This document shows, piece after piece, positions 37,206 through 48,779 of a DNA stretch of 64,000 nt. Position 1 is the first letter of the stretch; each line of letters starts with the position of its first letter. This DNA comes from Diadema setosum (Eukaryota; Echinodermata; Echinoidea; Diadematoida; Diadematidae). Under the pieces are notes generated by a model. The model had not been told where the DNA came from. It saw only the letters and a program-made list of their open reading frames with translations, and ran no database searches. The stretch is from the NCBI GenBank assembly GCA_033980235.1, contig CM067076.1, forward strand, positions 30,170,968 through 30,234,967, in the 5' to 3' direction. Made by a program: the position numbers and the translations under genes.

Positions 37206-37657
37206 GGTGATCGTTTGGAGGTCGAAAGGTTAACAGTTGAGCAATCAACAACACAGCACTCTCAATTGAGCCCTAACTCCTCAAATTCAGACACATTCAA
37301 ACACACAAATTAAATTGTGCTCGAAAACCTTCATCAACCTTGTATAGTGATAGTGACCAGTGCAGCAATTTCAGAGTCCTTGCTCATGAAGACCAGAACA
37401 ACTTGAAGCTCTTCCACATTCATAGATGAACATCCAAAACTTATTCCAGAACTCCATGAAAATTAACACATGTTGCAAACTTGAGAGTGAATAGTGAGTT
37501 TGTCATTTGGAAAAAGGTCCAAACAGGGATTATGTCCGTTTGTTGTCTCTCCACTTCTCTTTGTCTTCAGAATCACAGGTTCCTGCCAAATGACCCCACT
37601 GGTCAAGGAACCCTGCCTACCAGTCAAGAGAGCACTCCTGCTCCCACTCCTGGCGGG

Positions 37658-40600
37658 CTAGTAGTTGGCTTCGTCAAAGGCTTTCCTTGCCTTCTTCAAC
37701 TCCTCATTCATGAGGAGGAGCTGCTTGATGCGGGAGTACTTTCGGGGGTCCTTCCTGATCAGGAAGATGATGTCCTCCACTTGAACCCTGCCCTGTCTGC
37801 CAACCTCCGTTGCCTTCAAGGTCTGTGGAGGAGGGAAAACGGAGACATTGAGGAGAGAGTTACAGCCATAAACCAGCTTACTGTCCAACCTGTTAATATA
37901 AAGTACATGCAGTCTATCAAACAGGCTTATTTTTCTTTTGTCATTCTAGACAATAACAACATTAGCACAGTAGATTCTCTCTCCTTCCAACTATTCGAAT
38001 TAATTACCAAGTAGCTGTTTTTCCTGCACTTACCATTTCAGTGATAAACTCCAGCACCAGATCCTCCAGTAAGTCAACTGTTTCAGCATATGGATTCTGG
38101 TCGTCTCCGAAGCCATACATCATACACCTTACTGTCAAGGGAAGGAAGAAAGAGACATTTAATGTAAAATAGTCTTTTTCATATATTGTGCTGATTGCTG
38201 CATCTTAAACCCTATTCTAACTGGGCTATTTGAGACCAAGTTTTTACTGAGAGGGGGTCAATTTGACCCCCCCCCCCTTCAGATCTCGGCCGAAGATCGC
38301 GCAATCGCAGCGAAATTTTGCCTGAAGAAAGAACTGGATGTCAACTACAAGATTACATGGTCATACAATAGAAAAATATTGCCTTTCTATTTTTGATGAA
38401 TTAATTATGCAAATTTGTGCATGAAATCATATTTTCACCTATAACTCCATTAAAAAGACTGGAGGATTGCTAAATTTGTGTGTCAGAATTCCTCAAGACA
38501 AATCAAACAATTTTTGTGTAAAAAAATAGCACAATCGAAATCAATTTCTTTTGTTTTTTTATTATTTTGTTAATTTCTAATGTATTTTATTGTTTTTTCG
38601 ACCTTTTGTTTTCTATTGTTTTTTTGCCAAAATTTGTTGCAGGCACTTTTTCAGGCTTATCTACACTAAAATTGATTAATTTCAACGGTTAAAAGTTGAA
38701 ATAATCTAATTTATATCAATTTAACCAAAAACCACAATTAGCATTGGATTTGCACACGATGTATCATGAATTTGAGCTGTGTTGGGGTTGACATATGCAA
38801 AACAGTACATAACTTCAAAACGGTGTACCCGGAGACTTCAGTGAAAAAAGTCGTGAAATGACGCGGCAAAATCTTTGCGCGTTGCGAAATCGTGGTGCGA
38901 AACGTCCAGGGGGGGGGGGGGGGGTCAATTTGACCCCCCCCCCCCCCCCCCCCAGTTAGAATAGGGTTAAAGGGATGGTACAGTGTTGGTGGAGATGAGA
39001 ATTAGGCTTCTAACTTTTTGTGAGATACAGTGTACCAAGAAAACACTTATGAAATAGTACAGAGCATACCATTTTAAGAGGAATTCAAACTTGATTTGAT
39101 GAAAATTGGGTTTGGAATGACTGAAACATCCAAAAATAAAGTAAAACAAAGCGATCGTAATAAAGATGAGTTCCACACTTTATTAGAATCGCTCTGTTTT
39201 GGATATCTCAGCCATTTCAAAACCAATTTTCATCAAATAAATGTTGAGTTCCTCGTGGAATTAAATGCTCTGTCATATTTCATAAGAGGTTTCTCATTTT
39301 CTCACCAAAAAATGTTAGAAACCTGAAATTAGGTCTCAACCAAAACTATACAATCCCTTTAAGGTTACTTTGTTCATAGCTCCACAGGGGTGTCCTGGAA
39401 CTCTCAATGAAAAAAGAAAAAGAAAAAAAAATTTACTGATTCTCTTCATCCCTAATATTTCACAATGTATCAACAAGATTATTGCATTGTTTCATCCAGA
39501 TAAGTGTGTGTGACTATCATTAGAGCCACATCTGTGGGAAAATTAATTGAATGCCAACTAATGACCACTAAAAGCCGAGATATTGCCACATTGTTCGCAT
39601 TTCAATCGCATGTTATTTGCCTTTGAGTTTGATTGTTTTAAGTGAAAATTTTTAAACTGTACTTCACACCCAACTGAAATGTTAATTTGCACATTGCTGT
39701 TTTGTTTCGATTTGTTTTTTTTTTTTTTTATGGGGGTGGAAGAAGAGATAAATGTATGGAGAACTCATTGTGATTGATACTTAGAGTGGGTTTCCATTCA
39801 GTTTCAAGAAATAATTGATTTAACTGAAAGCATTTTGATCACAGGCCATCTCACAATTCCTAAATATGAATGCATTCTGCCAAAGAAGAAACACATGAGA
39901 TATCTGACTCACACTCTTTGGTGAAGAGTCTTTTCTTCTTGTCAGTACTCTCGGTCACATGAACATCCTGATCCGCCTCCGAGGGGTCAAAGTCTTGTGG
40001 TTCTTCAGAATCCTGTTTCCATGGGAGACATAATGATGACATCACGAAATAGATAAGGTACCATAGTGTGAGTAAACTTAAAATTCATAACTTAATACCA
40101 CCAATACTACACTGAACAATGAATTGACAAAACAGGAACTGTCTAGATGCATATGTACACATATACATCATAGTACTGAAAAAATATAAAGCATATGGGC
40201 ACCTCTGAAACGGTGCCAAAGCTACCAACACTTGTAAATCAAAATCTGCAGCTTTTGTATCCAGGTAGAATCCCTCCACAATTTTGCGTCAATGTTACGT
40301 AATGTTATGTCACGTAGCACAGGCTCACAGCTACTTTCTCATCTCATTCATCCCACCCCCCTCCTTTTTTTTGTTACAATTTTCCATTCAAAATAGATTT
40401 TGGGGATCTATTGTACTTACAAACCTCAAAAAGACACAACATATTTTAATTCTAACTTCTAACGATACCAGAAATTTGCAGCTACCATCCTCCAACGTGA
40501 ACGATGCTGAATAGAATAATTGTGAGCTAAATTAAGGAAGGGGCCTGCAGCTGCCATCTCATGCATCTGCACTCCCATACAGAAATAGACAAAGCATGTA

Positions 40601-42539
40601 ATACTAATAGACGTGTGGTGGGGGTGACTGTGATGGATGCTCCCATAGACAAGCACATAACAGATGCGTTCAGGTGACCGTGCCTGATGATATTTATTAT
40701 TACAGTTTTACACATATTTCTAGATGTAATATTTAGATTTCAAATTTTTGCAAAAAACTGCTCGTTTCTCATCATAGTTTGCTTGTTTGTGGTAATGCTG
40801 CCAAGTTCTAACTTCTATCATTTAAACTAACGTTAGGTCTATATGTTTATATTTCAGGGATGAATTTAAACTTTACTGAACACAGTCCCGGACATATTTT
40901 TTTTTTTGTTTTAAGTGTGCAGGGTGGTGGTATTCGGGCCCCTGGCGAGGTGCGGGCACCTCACAAACTTATAGAGGTCTATCGCGTAACAACCAGACAC
41001 CCACAGCACAGCCACAGCAGGTACAGGCATAACCGCAGCAGCGTCCCCAATACGTACCATGTTACAGCGCCCCGCGACAGGGTTAGTATACACGCAGCTG
41101 CTGTCCAGCGACAGCGGCTGCACCTCTATTCCTTTGCAGACATTGTCATTTTTCAGTGTGGTTGTGCGACTCCTTCATGAATATCTTTATTAATCGTGGA
41201 AAACTAAAATACAAGGAATTATCGTAATCTAGATAATCATTCAATAATCGGTATGCAATTTTTTTGTTTAATTACGTCAAAAACTCACCTAAATCTGTGG
41301 CTGAAATCAGGTCTGTAAACGTCCTTATTGCTTCACTCCTCATCTGCGTGTTATTTGAATGGCATTCACTCTCGTATACTACAACGTACAACATAGGTAG
41401 TCGGACAGCTAGAGGGCGCCTCTCCGACTACCTACGTTGTACGTTGTAGTACTGTATACCAGAGTGAATGCCATTCAAATAACACGCAGATGAGGAGTGA
41501 AGCAATAAGGACGTTTACGGACCTGATTTCAGCCACAGATTTCGGTGAGTTTTTGACGTAAAAACAAAAAATCGCATACTGATTATTGAATGATTATCAT
41601 AGATTACGATAATTCCTTGTATTTTAGTTTTCCATGATTAATAAAGATATTCATGAAGGAGTCGCACAACCACACTGAAAAATGACGTCTGCGAAGGAAT
41701 AGAGGTGCAGCCGTTGTCGCTGGACAGCAGCTGCGTGTAGCTAGTATACTTGGGTGACCCGCACCTCGTCATAGTTAATGTTTGCCCATATTTGAATCAC
41801 ATTTCGCCACTGAAATTCTTTGAAATCCAACTCACATACAGGAAAAATGCTGAAAATTCCAATGGAATCACAAGTTCACTGATCGATATTGAAAATTTGA
41901 AGCTATCGTCGTCGAACGCGAACGATGCGAAAAAGTTGCGCGCTAAGGAAGGGGCCTGCAACTCGTCACCCGCTCTCCCATAGACTTAGCACGTAAAAGA
42001 CGTGTGCGGGTGACAGTGATGTTCCCATGGACATACACGTAAAAGATGCGTGCAGGTGACTTATCACACGTATTCCTATAGCCCTATGAAAATTTCAGAT
42101 TTTCGCGAAAAACTGTTCGGTTTTCACCACAATTTGCTCGATAGTGGTAGCCCTGCCAAGTTTCAAGCGTACAGAACACAGTCCCGGGCATACATTTTTG
42201 TTTAGTGCGCTCAAAACAATTTTAAGTGGGGTGACGGTATTCGGGCCCCTGACCATTGCTGACGTCCTTCCGAGGTGCCCGCACCTCATTAATATACAGG
42301 CAGAGTTTTAACTCTCAAGGCAAATGCCACATCAAAGACAACTTATGGGACTACAGTGTTGCTTACCTACTACAATACTTGTTTGCATGTGAACGTTACT
42401 GTGGTACATCGATAATCCCACAACATTTCAGTTAGCTTGCAATTGTACATAAAGCAATAAGTATAAACAGTGATCTTTAACTGTCAAGAGACACATTTAC
42501 CTCCGTTGCTGTGGCTGCAGATCCGGAGTATTCTGCCAT
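37658..42539 (-). CDS. TAF13: Transcription initiation factor TFIID subunit 13, 4 exons, 133 aa
   Basis: TAF13 forms a histone-fold pair with TAF11 inside TFIID and helps RNA polymerase II promoter recognition. Coding exons: 42539-42501, 40012-39913, 38131-38034, 37822-37658, all with AG/GT borders and matching phases. Exon 1 codes for MAEYSGSAATATE. Exon 2 gives an acidic stretch ending TDKKKRLFTKE. Exon 3 gives LRCMMYGFGDDQNPYAETVD and LLEDLVLEFITEM. Exon 4 gives the near-invariant GRQGRVQVEDIIFLIRKDP and MNEELKKARKAFDEANY, then stop. The histone fold covers about residues 48-115. Human TAF13 is 124 aa; the difference is in the variable acidic N-terminus. Intron 1 (2.5 kb) and intron 2 (1.8 kb) are filled with inverted-repeat elements. 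Confidence 0.96.
38210..38966. mobile_element. piggyBac-like TTAA-flanked non-autonomous element 2, TAF13 intron 2
   Basis: Flanked by TTAAA on both sides. The ends are CCCTATTCTAACTGGG and the inverse CCAGTTAGAATAGGG. Both subterminal regions carry a GGGGGTCAATTTGACCCCC palindrome with long G or C runs. The interior is AT-rich and non-coding. It is inserted exactly at the TTAA that forms the left terminus of the neighbouring MITE (38971-39361). Confidence 0.8.
38971..39361. repeat. AAGGGAT-ended palindromic MITE, TAF13 intron 2
   Basis: Left end TTAAAGGGATGGTACAGT; right end ...TATACAATCCCTTTAA inverted. Inside, TTGATGAAAATTGGGTTT pairs with AAACCAATTTTCATCAAAT, so the whole element folds back on itself. 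A fragment with similar sequence is seen at about 6635-6745 in the CSTF2 3' region. Confidence 0.7.
40380..40965. repeat. Left copy of a direct repeat in TAF13 intron 1
   Basis: Shares with 41815-42300, in the same orientation and order: AAGGAAGGGGCCTGCA, CTCCCATA, AAGATGCG/CAGATGCG with CAGGTGAC, CTGCCAAGTT, GAACACAGTCCCGG and GGTATTCGGGCCCCTG. The copies have drifted by many substitutions and small gaps. No coding sequence. Confidence 0.6.
41083..41748. repeat. Long near-perfect palindrome, arms of about 330 bp, TAF13 intron 1
   Basis: The sequence from AGTATACACGCAGCTGCTGT rightward is repeated in reverse complement from 41748 leftward (ACACGCAGCTGCTGTCCAGC on the minus strand), with only scattered mismatches. 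The arms meet at about 41412 around CTAGAGGGCGCC. Such an arm identity implies a recent or gene-converted inverted duplication. The flanking direct repeats at 40380-40965 and 41815-42300 make the whole 1.9-kb block look like a composite element. Confidence 0.85.
41815..42300. repeat. Right copy of a direct repeat in TAF13 intron 1
   Basis: Same-orientation counterpart of 40380-40965, again ending with GAACACAGTCCCGG and ATTCGGGCCCCTG, followed by GAGGTGCCCGCACCTC. The last stretch is a short palindrome also found in the left copy as GAGGTGCGGGCACCTC. Confidence 0.6.
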
Positions 42540-42830
42540 TTCTACGGCATGTGTAGAAGTTTTTGCCACGAACGTTGAGGGCGGTACAATTGTACGATCA
42601 GGGTGGCGTGGCGTTTCATCAACGAGTTCGTCGGAGGTTTTCACCGACAAATTTGCTATCAGCCAATCAGACGCAAGGATTTCAGTAGCTTTAAACATTT
42701 GTCGGTGTAAATCACTGACAAAAAGTTTCATGAAACGGTCCCCAGAGGGCAACCCGCTGTGCGTATGATGAATGATGAAGTTATTTACTGGTAAAGTATT
42801 GTTGCCTTCCTTGGCAATGCGTTCCTGAGG

Positions 42831-43152
42831 GGCCCGATGCATAAAAATTACAATTATGGTAACTTTACCATCCAATGGTAACTACCATGGTAACAATACT
42901 CAACAGCCAATAAAAATCAAGAATTTCATGGAAGTTACCACTGGGGTCCGTTGCATAAAAGTTGCTATTATGGTAACTTTGCCATCCAATGGTAACTTCC
43001 ATGGAGAATTCTTGATTGTGATTGGCTGTTGATTATTGTTGCCATGGTAGTTACTATCGGATGCAAAGTTACCATAATTGTAACTTTTATGCAACGGGCC
43101 TCACTGGATGGCAAAGTTACCATAACTGTAATTTTTTATGCCACGGGCCCCC
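42831..43152. repeat. Nested GGGCCC-ended MITEs upstream of TAF13
   Basis: GGGCCCGATGCATAAAAATT at the left and ...AATTTTTTATGCCACGGGCCC at the right are inverted. At least two further copies of the same termini (GGTCCGTTGCATAAAAG and CTTTTATGCAACGGGCC) lie inside. The blocks GTTACCATAA / TTATGGTAAC recur four times. One palindromic element therefore seems inserted in another of the same family, about 0.3 kb upstream of the TAF13 start codon. Confidence 0.75.
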
Positions 43153-43624
43153 TCAGCCCTGTCAAGTGGTGCCTGAGCTACCAATTACAAGCGCGGGTAT
43201 TGCCTACAAACTAAGTGTTTTGTTGTGTTTTGGCAGGTGTTTTTGGTAGGGTGTTGTTGTTGTTGTTGTTTTTTTTTGTTCGTTTCATTTTGATTTCATC
43301 GACTTTTGTTCGTTTATTTGTTTCTCTGTCTAGGTGTAAAATACACCCAAAAGTTGTTAACGGATTTGGATGTACAGAAAAGGTTGAGAATGGCACAATA
43401 AACATTATGATGATCTTTGGTAGAGATCCGAAGTTCATGAAGGTTTTTCGATATTTTGGCAGGAAAGAGCCAATAAATGTAGAAGCTTACGCTGCGCATT
43501 TTTTTAGGTTTGCATTATACCCACTAAAATGCGTGCTCTAGTTTCTGTAAGGGCGATGAAGCGCGCCGCGTAGACGGAAGCTGATGACGTACTAGTAACA
43601 GAATTGGGCGACTTCAGCATTATT

Positions 43625-43716
43625 GAACGACACATTATGATCTCATGAGATCATAATGTGTCGTTCCACGCCAATCTTGTTCTCCACGCAAATGCATTTG
43701 CGTGGAGAACAAGATT
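43625..43716. repeat. Two adjacent perfect palindromes (42 bp and 44 bp)
   Basis: 43625-43666 is a perfect palindrome centred on CTCATGAG. 43673-43716 is a second perfect palindrome centred on AAATGCATTT. The second is bracketed by imperfect inverse TTCCACG / CGTGGAA. Only six bases separate them. They lie about 1.1 kb upstream of the TAF13 start codon. Confidence 0.95.
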
Positions 43717-43799
43717 ATTGACGTGGAATTCACTGTAAACGAGCGGCTCGGCGGAGGTCTGCTTCCTTAGACGTACCTCCCACAAGGTGAAGCGATCAT

Positions 43800-44800
43800 C
43801 GGCATTGGTTCAAATCTGTTTTTGATAACTCAAAAAGTAGTTAAAGCATATAAATGAAATTTGCAGGCAAACTTGATAATGACACAATCACAAGGACAGA
43901 TGATTCAAATTTTGTAGTGATCCCGGAATCGTTGTGAATTTTGAAGACTTTTGTTTTTTAAAGATAGGGTCAATGAACTTGGGAGTTCACGCTGCGTATT
44001 TGACAGTAATGACAGTACTGTAGTAATTTATTCTCATGTCACCCCATTAGGTATTTGGAGAACGCAATTTCAACATATTAACATGAAACATATTTACACT
44101 TTGATGCAGATTTTTTTAAAACACTTTTACACTATCACACATAGTTACACTTTATCCAGTTTGAAACTTATTTACACAGTAATATGATGAAACATATTTA
44201 CACTGAAGTATAAAACTTATTTACACATAGAGAAAAAAAAAGTGTGTATATAAAAAATCAATATTGTATAACCTTAGATAAGAAATAATGTGAAATTATT
44301 TGGCATATTAATACATTTTGTTTTTAAAGTGAAACGATCTTGTTTTTCTTTAAAATCCATGTATCTGATATCTCCGAGTAGATGCACTAAAAATGTACCG
44401 TGCATGACTTTTAACGCAATACCTTTTCAAAAAAAATGAATAGATCTCTCAAGTTTTGCCTATAAATAGCGACTGCTAACTTGGAACCGGCAACTGCACT
44501 TCCGATTTGGGTTACGATAGGATATCTCACATGTGAGTGGTTTGTTGTATGGAATAATAATAATAATTAATAATTGACAGTGATTATTTAGCGCATAACA
44601 CAAAGTGATAATGTCCCTATGCGAATTCGTGTGGTGATACGAAATATCCCACAGAAATTGACAAATATGGAAAGCAAATTAAACATGTGATGTATTACAC
44701 TACATAATACTTTAAATACAGATATAGTATAGTTTGTGTTTTTTGCATGATTGTTTTGAAGCGTTGACTACATCCATACAAGGTAGATATACCGGCATGT
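43800..44800. other. AT-rich non-coding stretch
   Basis: Contains a short degenerate repeat of TATTTACACT-like units at 44085-44230 (at least six copies) and an AATAATAATAA run near 44555. No exon is seen. Confidence 0.5.
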
Positions 44801-44807
44801 GTTGTGC

Positions 44808-45341
44808 ACTGGAAAAAGTCCGGTGTTAAATAGTGAACACCGAGCTGGTGTTAAATTTTCGGTGCTCATTTATGGTGTTAAATTAACACCTCCGGGTGTC
44901 ATTTCCAAATATAAAACTGTTTTTTGAAGAGTTTCTTAGTAACTGCACTTCTTGTTGATCTTTTATTTAAACAAGACGATCAAGAATTTTACATTAAAAT
45001 ACTAGATTTTTGAAAAAAAATGTGAAATTAAATTTACACCACAGTAACACCAGCTGGTGTGGTCTCTGACTGAAGCTGGACGGGTGTTAAACCATTGATA
45101 GTAACACCAGCAATATCAAATCAACACCACGTGGTGTCATTTTTGAATTAACACCAGTACAGTGTCAAAATATCACCAGGTACAGTGTCAAATTAACACC
45201 ACAAAGTGTCAGGTGAACACTTTTCAACACCATCACAGTGCATTTTCTACACCTGTGGGTGTGGTCCTCTATTAACACTTTATCGGTGTTAAATTTAACA
45301 CCCATGGTGTTAAATCTAACACCGATGTTTTTACAGTGTGC
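44808..45341. repeat. hAT-like MITE built of GGTGTTAAAT motifs
   Basis: Left end CACTGGAAAAAGTCCGGTG and right end CACCGATGTTTTTACAGTG are inverse. The flanking TGTGTTGTG / TGCGTTGTG looks like an 8-9 bp target duplication, as in hAT elements. Between the ends the palindromic unit GGTGTTAAAT/ATTTAACACC recurs many times. No transposase. Confidence 0.65.
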
Positions 45342-45364
45342 GTTGTGCGTCATATTATGCATAT

Positions 45365-45432
45365 TGTGTGTGTATGTGTGTGTGTGTGTGTGTGTGTATG
45401 AGAGGGAGAGAGAGCGAGAGAGAGAGCGAGAT
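45365..45432. repeat. (GT)n and (GA)n microsatellites
   Basis: A TG-dinucleotide run at 45367-45398 passes into GAGA repeats to 45432, followed by a G-tract near 45450. Confidence 0.9.
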
Positions 45433-45479
45433 GGAAGCAGTGGGGTGAGGGGGGGGGGAGTACGGCAGAGTAAAAAGCT

Positions 45480-47280
45480 GAAATTTGATTTGATTTGATT
45501 TCATTCAATTCATTTCAGTCTGGTATTGTTGATATCATGGATACTTGTTTTGTTCCCATGATTTTTTACAAAACAAAAATATACAACATACAATTGCATT
45601 AACAGCATTCAAATGACATAAATACATATATAACAAACAATCAACCTATCAATATATGTCTTTATCTTTAACTGTTAATACAGAAAAAATAATATGGGTG
45701 ATTTATTTCCGTGTCTTTGGGGTACAATATACAAAACCCTGCAAATATTCCTCTGTATTCACCGGATAAAATGAAATATGATTAAACAAATATTCTTACA
45801 CTGATCAAATCCAATCTCCAACTTTTCAACAAATTGTATAAATCGTAAAATAAATAAACATTATCAGCTACACTAATTCAAAACCTTCGGTACAACCTCC
45901 ACCTCAAATCCAGTCATTATCGGAATCCCAATTTTGTGTTTTGCCTACATACTTTTAAAAAAAAGAAGAAGGTAACTATCATACTCATTACAAAAAATCA
46001 ACACCGTCTCATCAACCTCATCATCACATTATCCGTAGTCAAACCCTATCAATCAATTTAATCAATATTGAATAAATGAAGAATAAAAAAATTAAGAATT
46101 AAAAATTATATATTGCGGGAAAACAAAATGTGACTTCAGGCAGGATATTATTCATCCACAACAATTTTCGAACGCAAACAGATAAACTTGATCCAAAAAG
46201 CGTTACTAAATTTTACCATTCAATGCCATTCCCATGGATTATTAAAAGCATTATCATTACACTGTCAATATGAGATGAGTTACATCTTGCGAGCCCAAAG
46301 TTTTGTCAGAGCGACTTCCTCAAAGTACCATGGTTATTCTCCTTACTACAGAGCGAAGGATTAGTTTGGTCTACATTTACGTGATATTGCTTACATTAGT
46401 ATTGCCATTTTGTATAGGGTATACTGCTGCGCCCTGATAGGGTCACCTCCAAACAAGGCAATTATAAGTGAGCGTCTTTAACAACAGCAGCAACAACAAC
46501 AACAACAACATATACAACAGCAGCAGCAGCACCAACAGCACCAGCAGCAACAACAGCAATTACAACCAGATCAACAGAATATTGTCAACAGAATCGGTCT
46601 GAAAGTGATAAACGTCATGCAGGTTATAGGGCCTATTGTGTTTTAGAGTTTTTATATTATCTTTCGCAAAGTATTTGAGTAGAATTTAAACAAACATGTA
46701 ACAAAATGTTAATAATTATGGTAATACACAGTAATATGCATTTGCCCACTGACCAACACACATATACTTCCACTACATTCAAAATGACAAGAAAAAAAAG
46801 CTGCATCTTTTGAAGCAATATATTTTTATTCCTTTGAAACTTTGAATGAGAAGTGGGGAGGGTGTTGATGCTGGATTATTGACAAAATCCCCAAGTTTTA
46901 TCGTTTTCTACAGATGGAAGAAGTTGAGAAATGATGGCATTTTAACAATACATCTCACTCGGTTGAGCATTCTTGAAACGGAATTTCGTTAATTAGTTGA
47001 AAAATTAATTCAAACTCAAGATTATCATAATCTTCGCGTGTAAGTCCATTAAAAAAAGACTTTCACAAAGCCCGTCTGTTCGCCAGAAATATAAATCATT
47101 TCTGCCATGATGTTGAATTGCACTTTAAAAAAAGAGAAAAGAAAACAAAACACCGGCCTTGATACAAAAGACCACCGAACTTAATTGCTGTATCGCGTGA
47201 GGAGTGTTGTTAATACGAGTACCTGGTCAGCCGGTACTGTTTTGTTTGTTTGTTTTTGTTTTTTGCTCTTTTTTTATTTT
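45480..47280. other. Non-coding AT-rich stretch, LINE tail and CAA/CAG runs
   Basis: 45483-45560 begins with a TTTGA repeat and looks like the 3' tail of a LINE-type element on the minus strand. 46484-46560 is a mixed (CAA)n/(CAG)n run. The rest is AT-rich without a recognisable exon. Confidence 0.5.
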
Positions 47281-47287
47281 ACACTAA

Positions 47288-47958
47288 GAGCTCTAATAAC
47301 ATACAAGATGCTTTAAATGACCCATTCTTTGTTTGGCCAATTCAGAGTGACCCTGACACGGCAATCATTTTATCCTGAAGTATACCCATCCAGGGGAGAG
47401 TGTCGTATAGGATCTCACGACACAAGGGCTATTTTGCTATGTATAACGTTTCCCGCATTCTGATCGTCTTCATTTTCACCTATGATGGAGTGGAATATCA
47501 CGTGTGAGCTCTAATCGCAGACAAGATGCTTTAGATGACCCATTCTTTGTTTGGCCAATTCAGAGTGACCCTGACACGGCAATCTTTTTATCCTGAAGTA
47601 TACCCACTATCCAGGGGAGAGTGTCGTATAGGATCTCACGACACAAGGGCTATTTTGCTGTATATAATTATGTATAACGTTTCCCGCATCCTGATCGTCT
47701 TCATTTTCACCTATGATGGAGTGGAATATCATGTGTGAGCTCTAATCGCAAACAAGATGCTTAAGATGACCCATTCTTTGTTTGGCCAATTCAGAGTGAC
47801 CCTGACACGGCAATCATTTTGTCCTGAAGTATACCCATCCAGGGGACAGTGTCGTATAGGATCTCACGACACAAGGGCTATTTTGCTGTATAGTAACGTT
47901 TCCCGCATCCTGATCGTCTTTATTTTCACCTATGATGGAGTGGAACATCATGTGTGCT
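47288..47958. repeat. Three tandem copies of a repeat of about 220 bp
   Basis: Units start at about 47288, 47508 and 47740. Each has ACAAGATGCTT, GACCCATTCTTTGTTTGGCC, TCGTATAGGATCTCACGACA and CCTATGATGGAGTGGAA. Differences are few and include a 12-14 bp insertion in the middle unit (ATATAATTATG). Each unit carries a similar short open frame of 60-85 codons, but it has no recognisable domain. Confidence 0.95.
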
Positions 47959-48099
47959 CTTTGAAAAAAAAAAGTGAATTGTATCGATTCTATATTCTGC
48001 TGGGTTCCCTCTGACCTTGTGTGATTATAGTACAGTAAAAATATGATGATAACAACGATGGTGATGAATATGGAGTATAGCTGAAGCATGATAACAGTC

Positions 48100-48742
48100 A
48101 TGACAGTAAAAATGACCGTGATAATGATAATGATAATAAGGATTATGATAATAATGATAATGATAATAACAATGATGCTAGCCCTCTGTCAACTAGAGCA
48201 TCATAATATGCCAGGCTAGCCGTATCAGGGTTGGCATCGATCTGCCGCATGTTTCCACTTTCAGCCCACTTATCGTTGCCAACTTGCAAGCATGATTTCC
48301 AATCACTATACAACATTCTTCCAGACACCTATAAAGATCATTAAATTAAATTATGGTTAATTAAATTCAATTAAAAAATTTATTTGTAATAGCTCATTTT
48401 TGTCGATACAAGTTCAAGTAAAAAAAGTACAATGTATTACAACAATATATGATATACATATTAATTCATGTGAAACTATATTATTGTTCAAAATACTTGT
48501 GTTGTTGGAATAGAGAGGCCCACATAAAAGACAAGATTGTAGATAATGCGAGATACTTAATAAACTTGCAATACAAAAAAAAAATTAAAGAATGAAAACG
48601 CACAAACAGGCACAAGACGCTCACGGTAAAACAAAACAAATAAAAAATTACAAAGACAAAGGGCAAAGTAAAAAGACATAAGCCAAACAATATTACAATG
48701 TCGTAATATTCAACAGTAAGAAATATTTTCTCTACTCTATTT

Positions 48743-48779
<37 letters not shown>

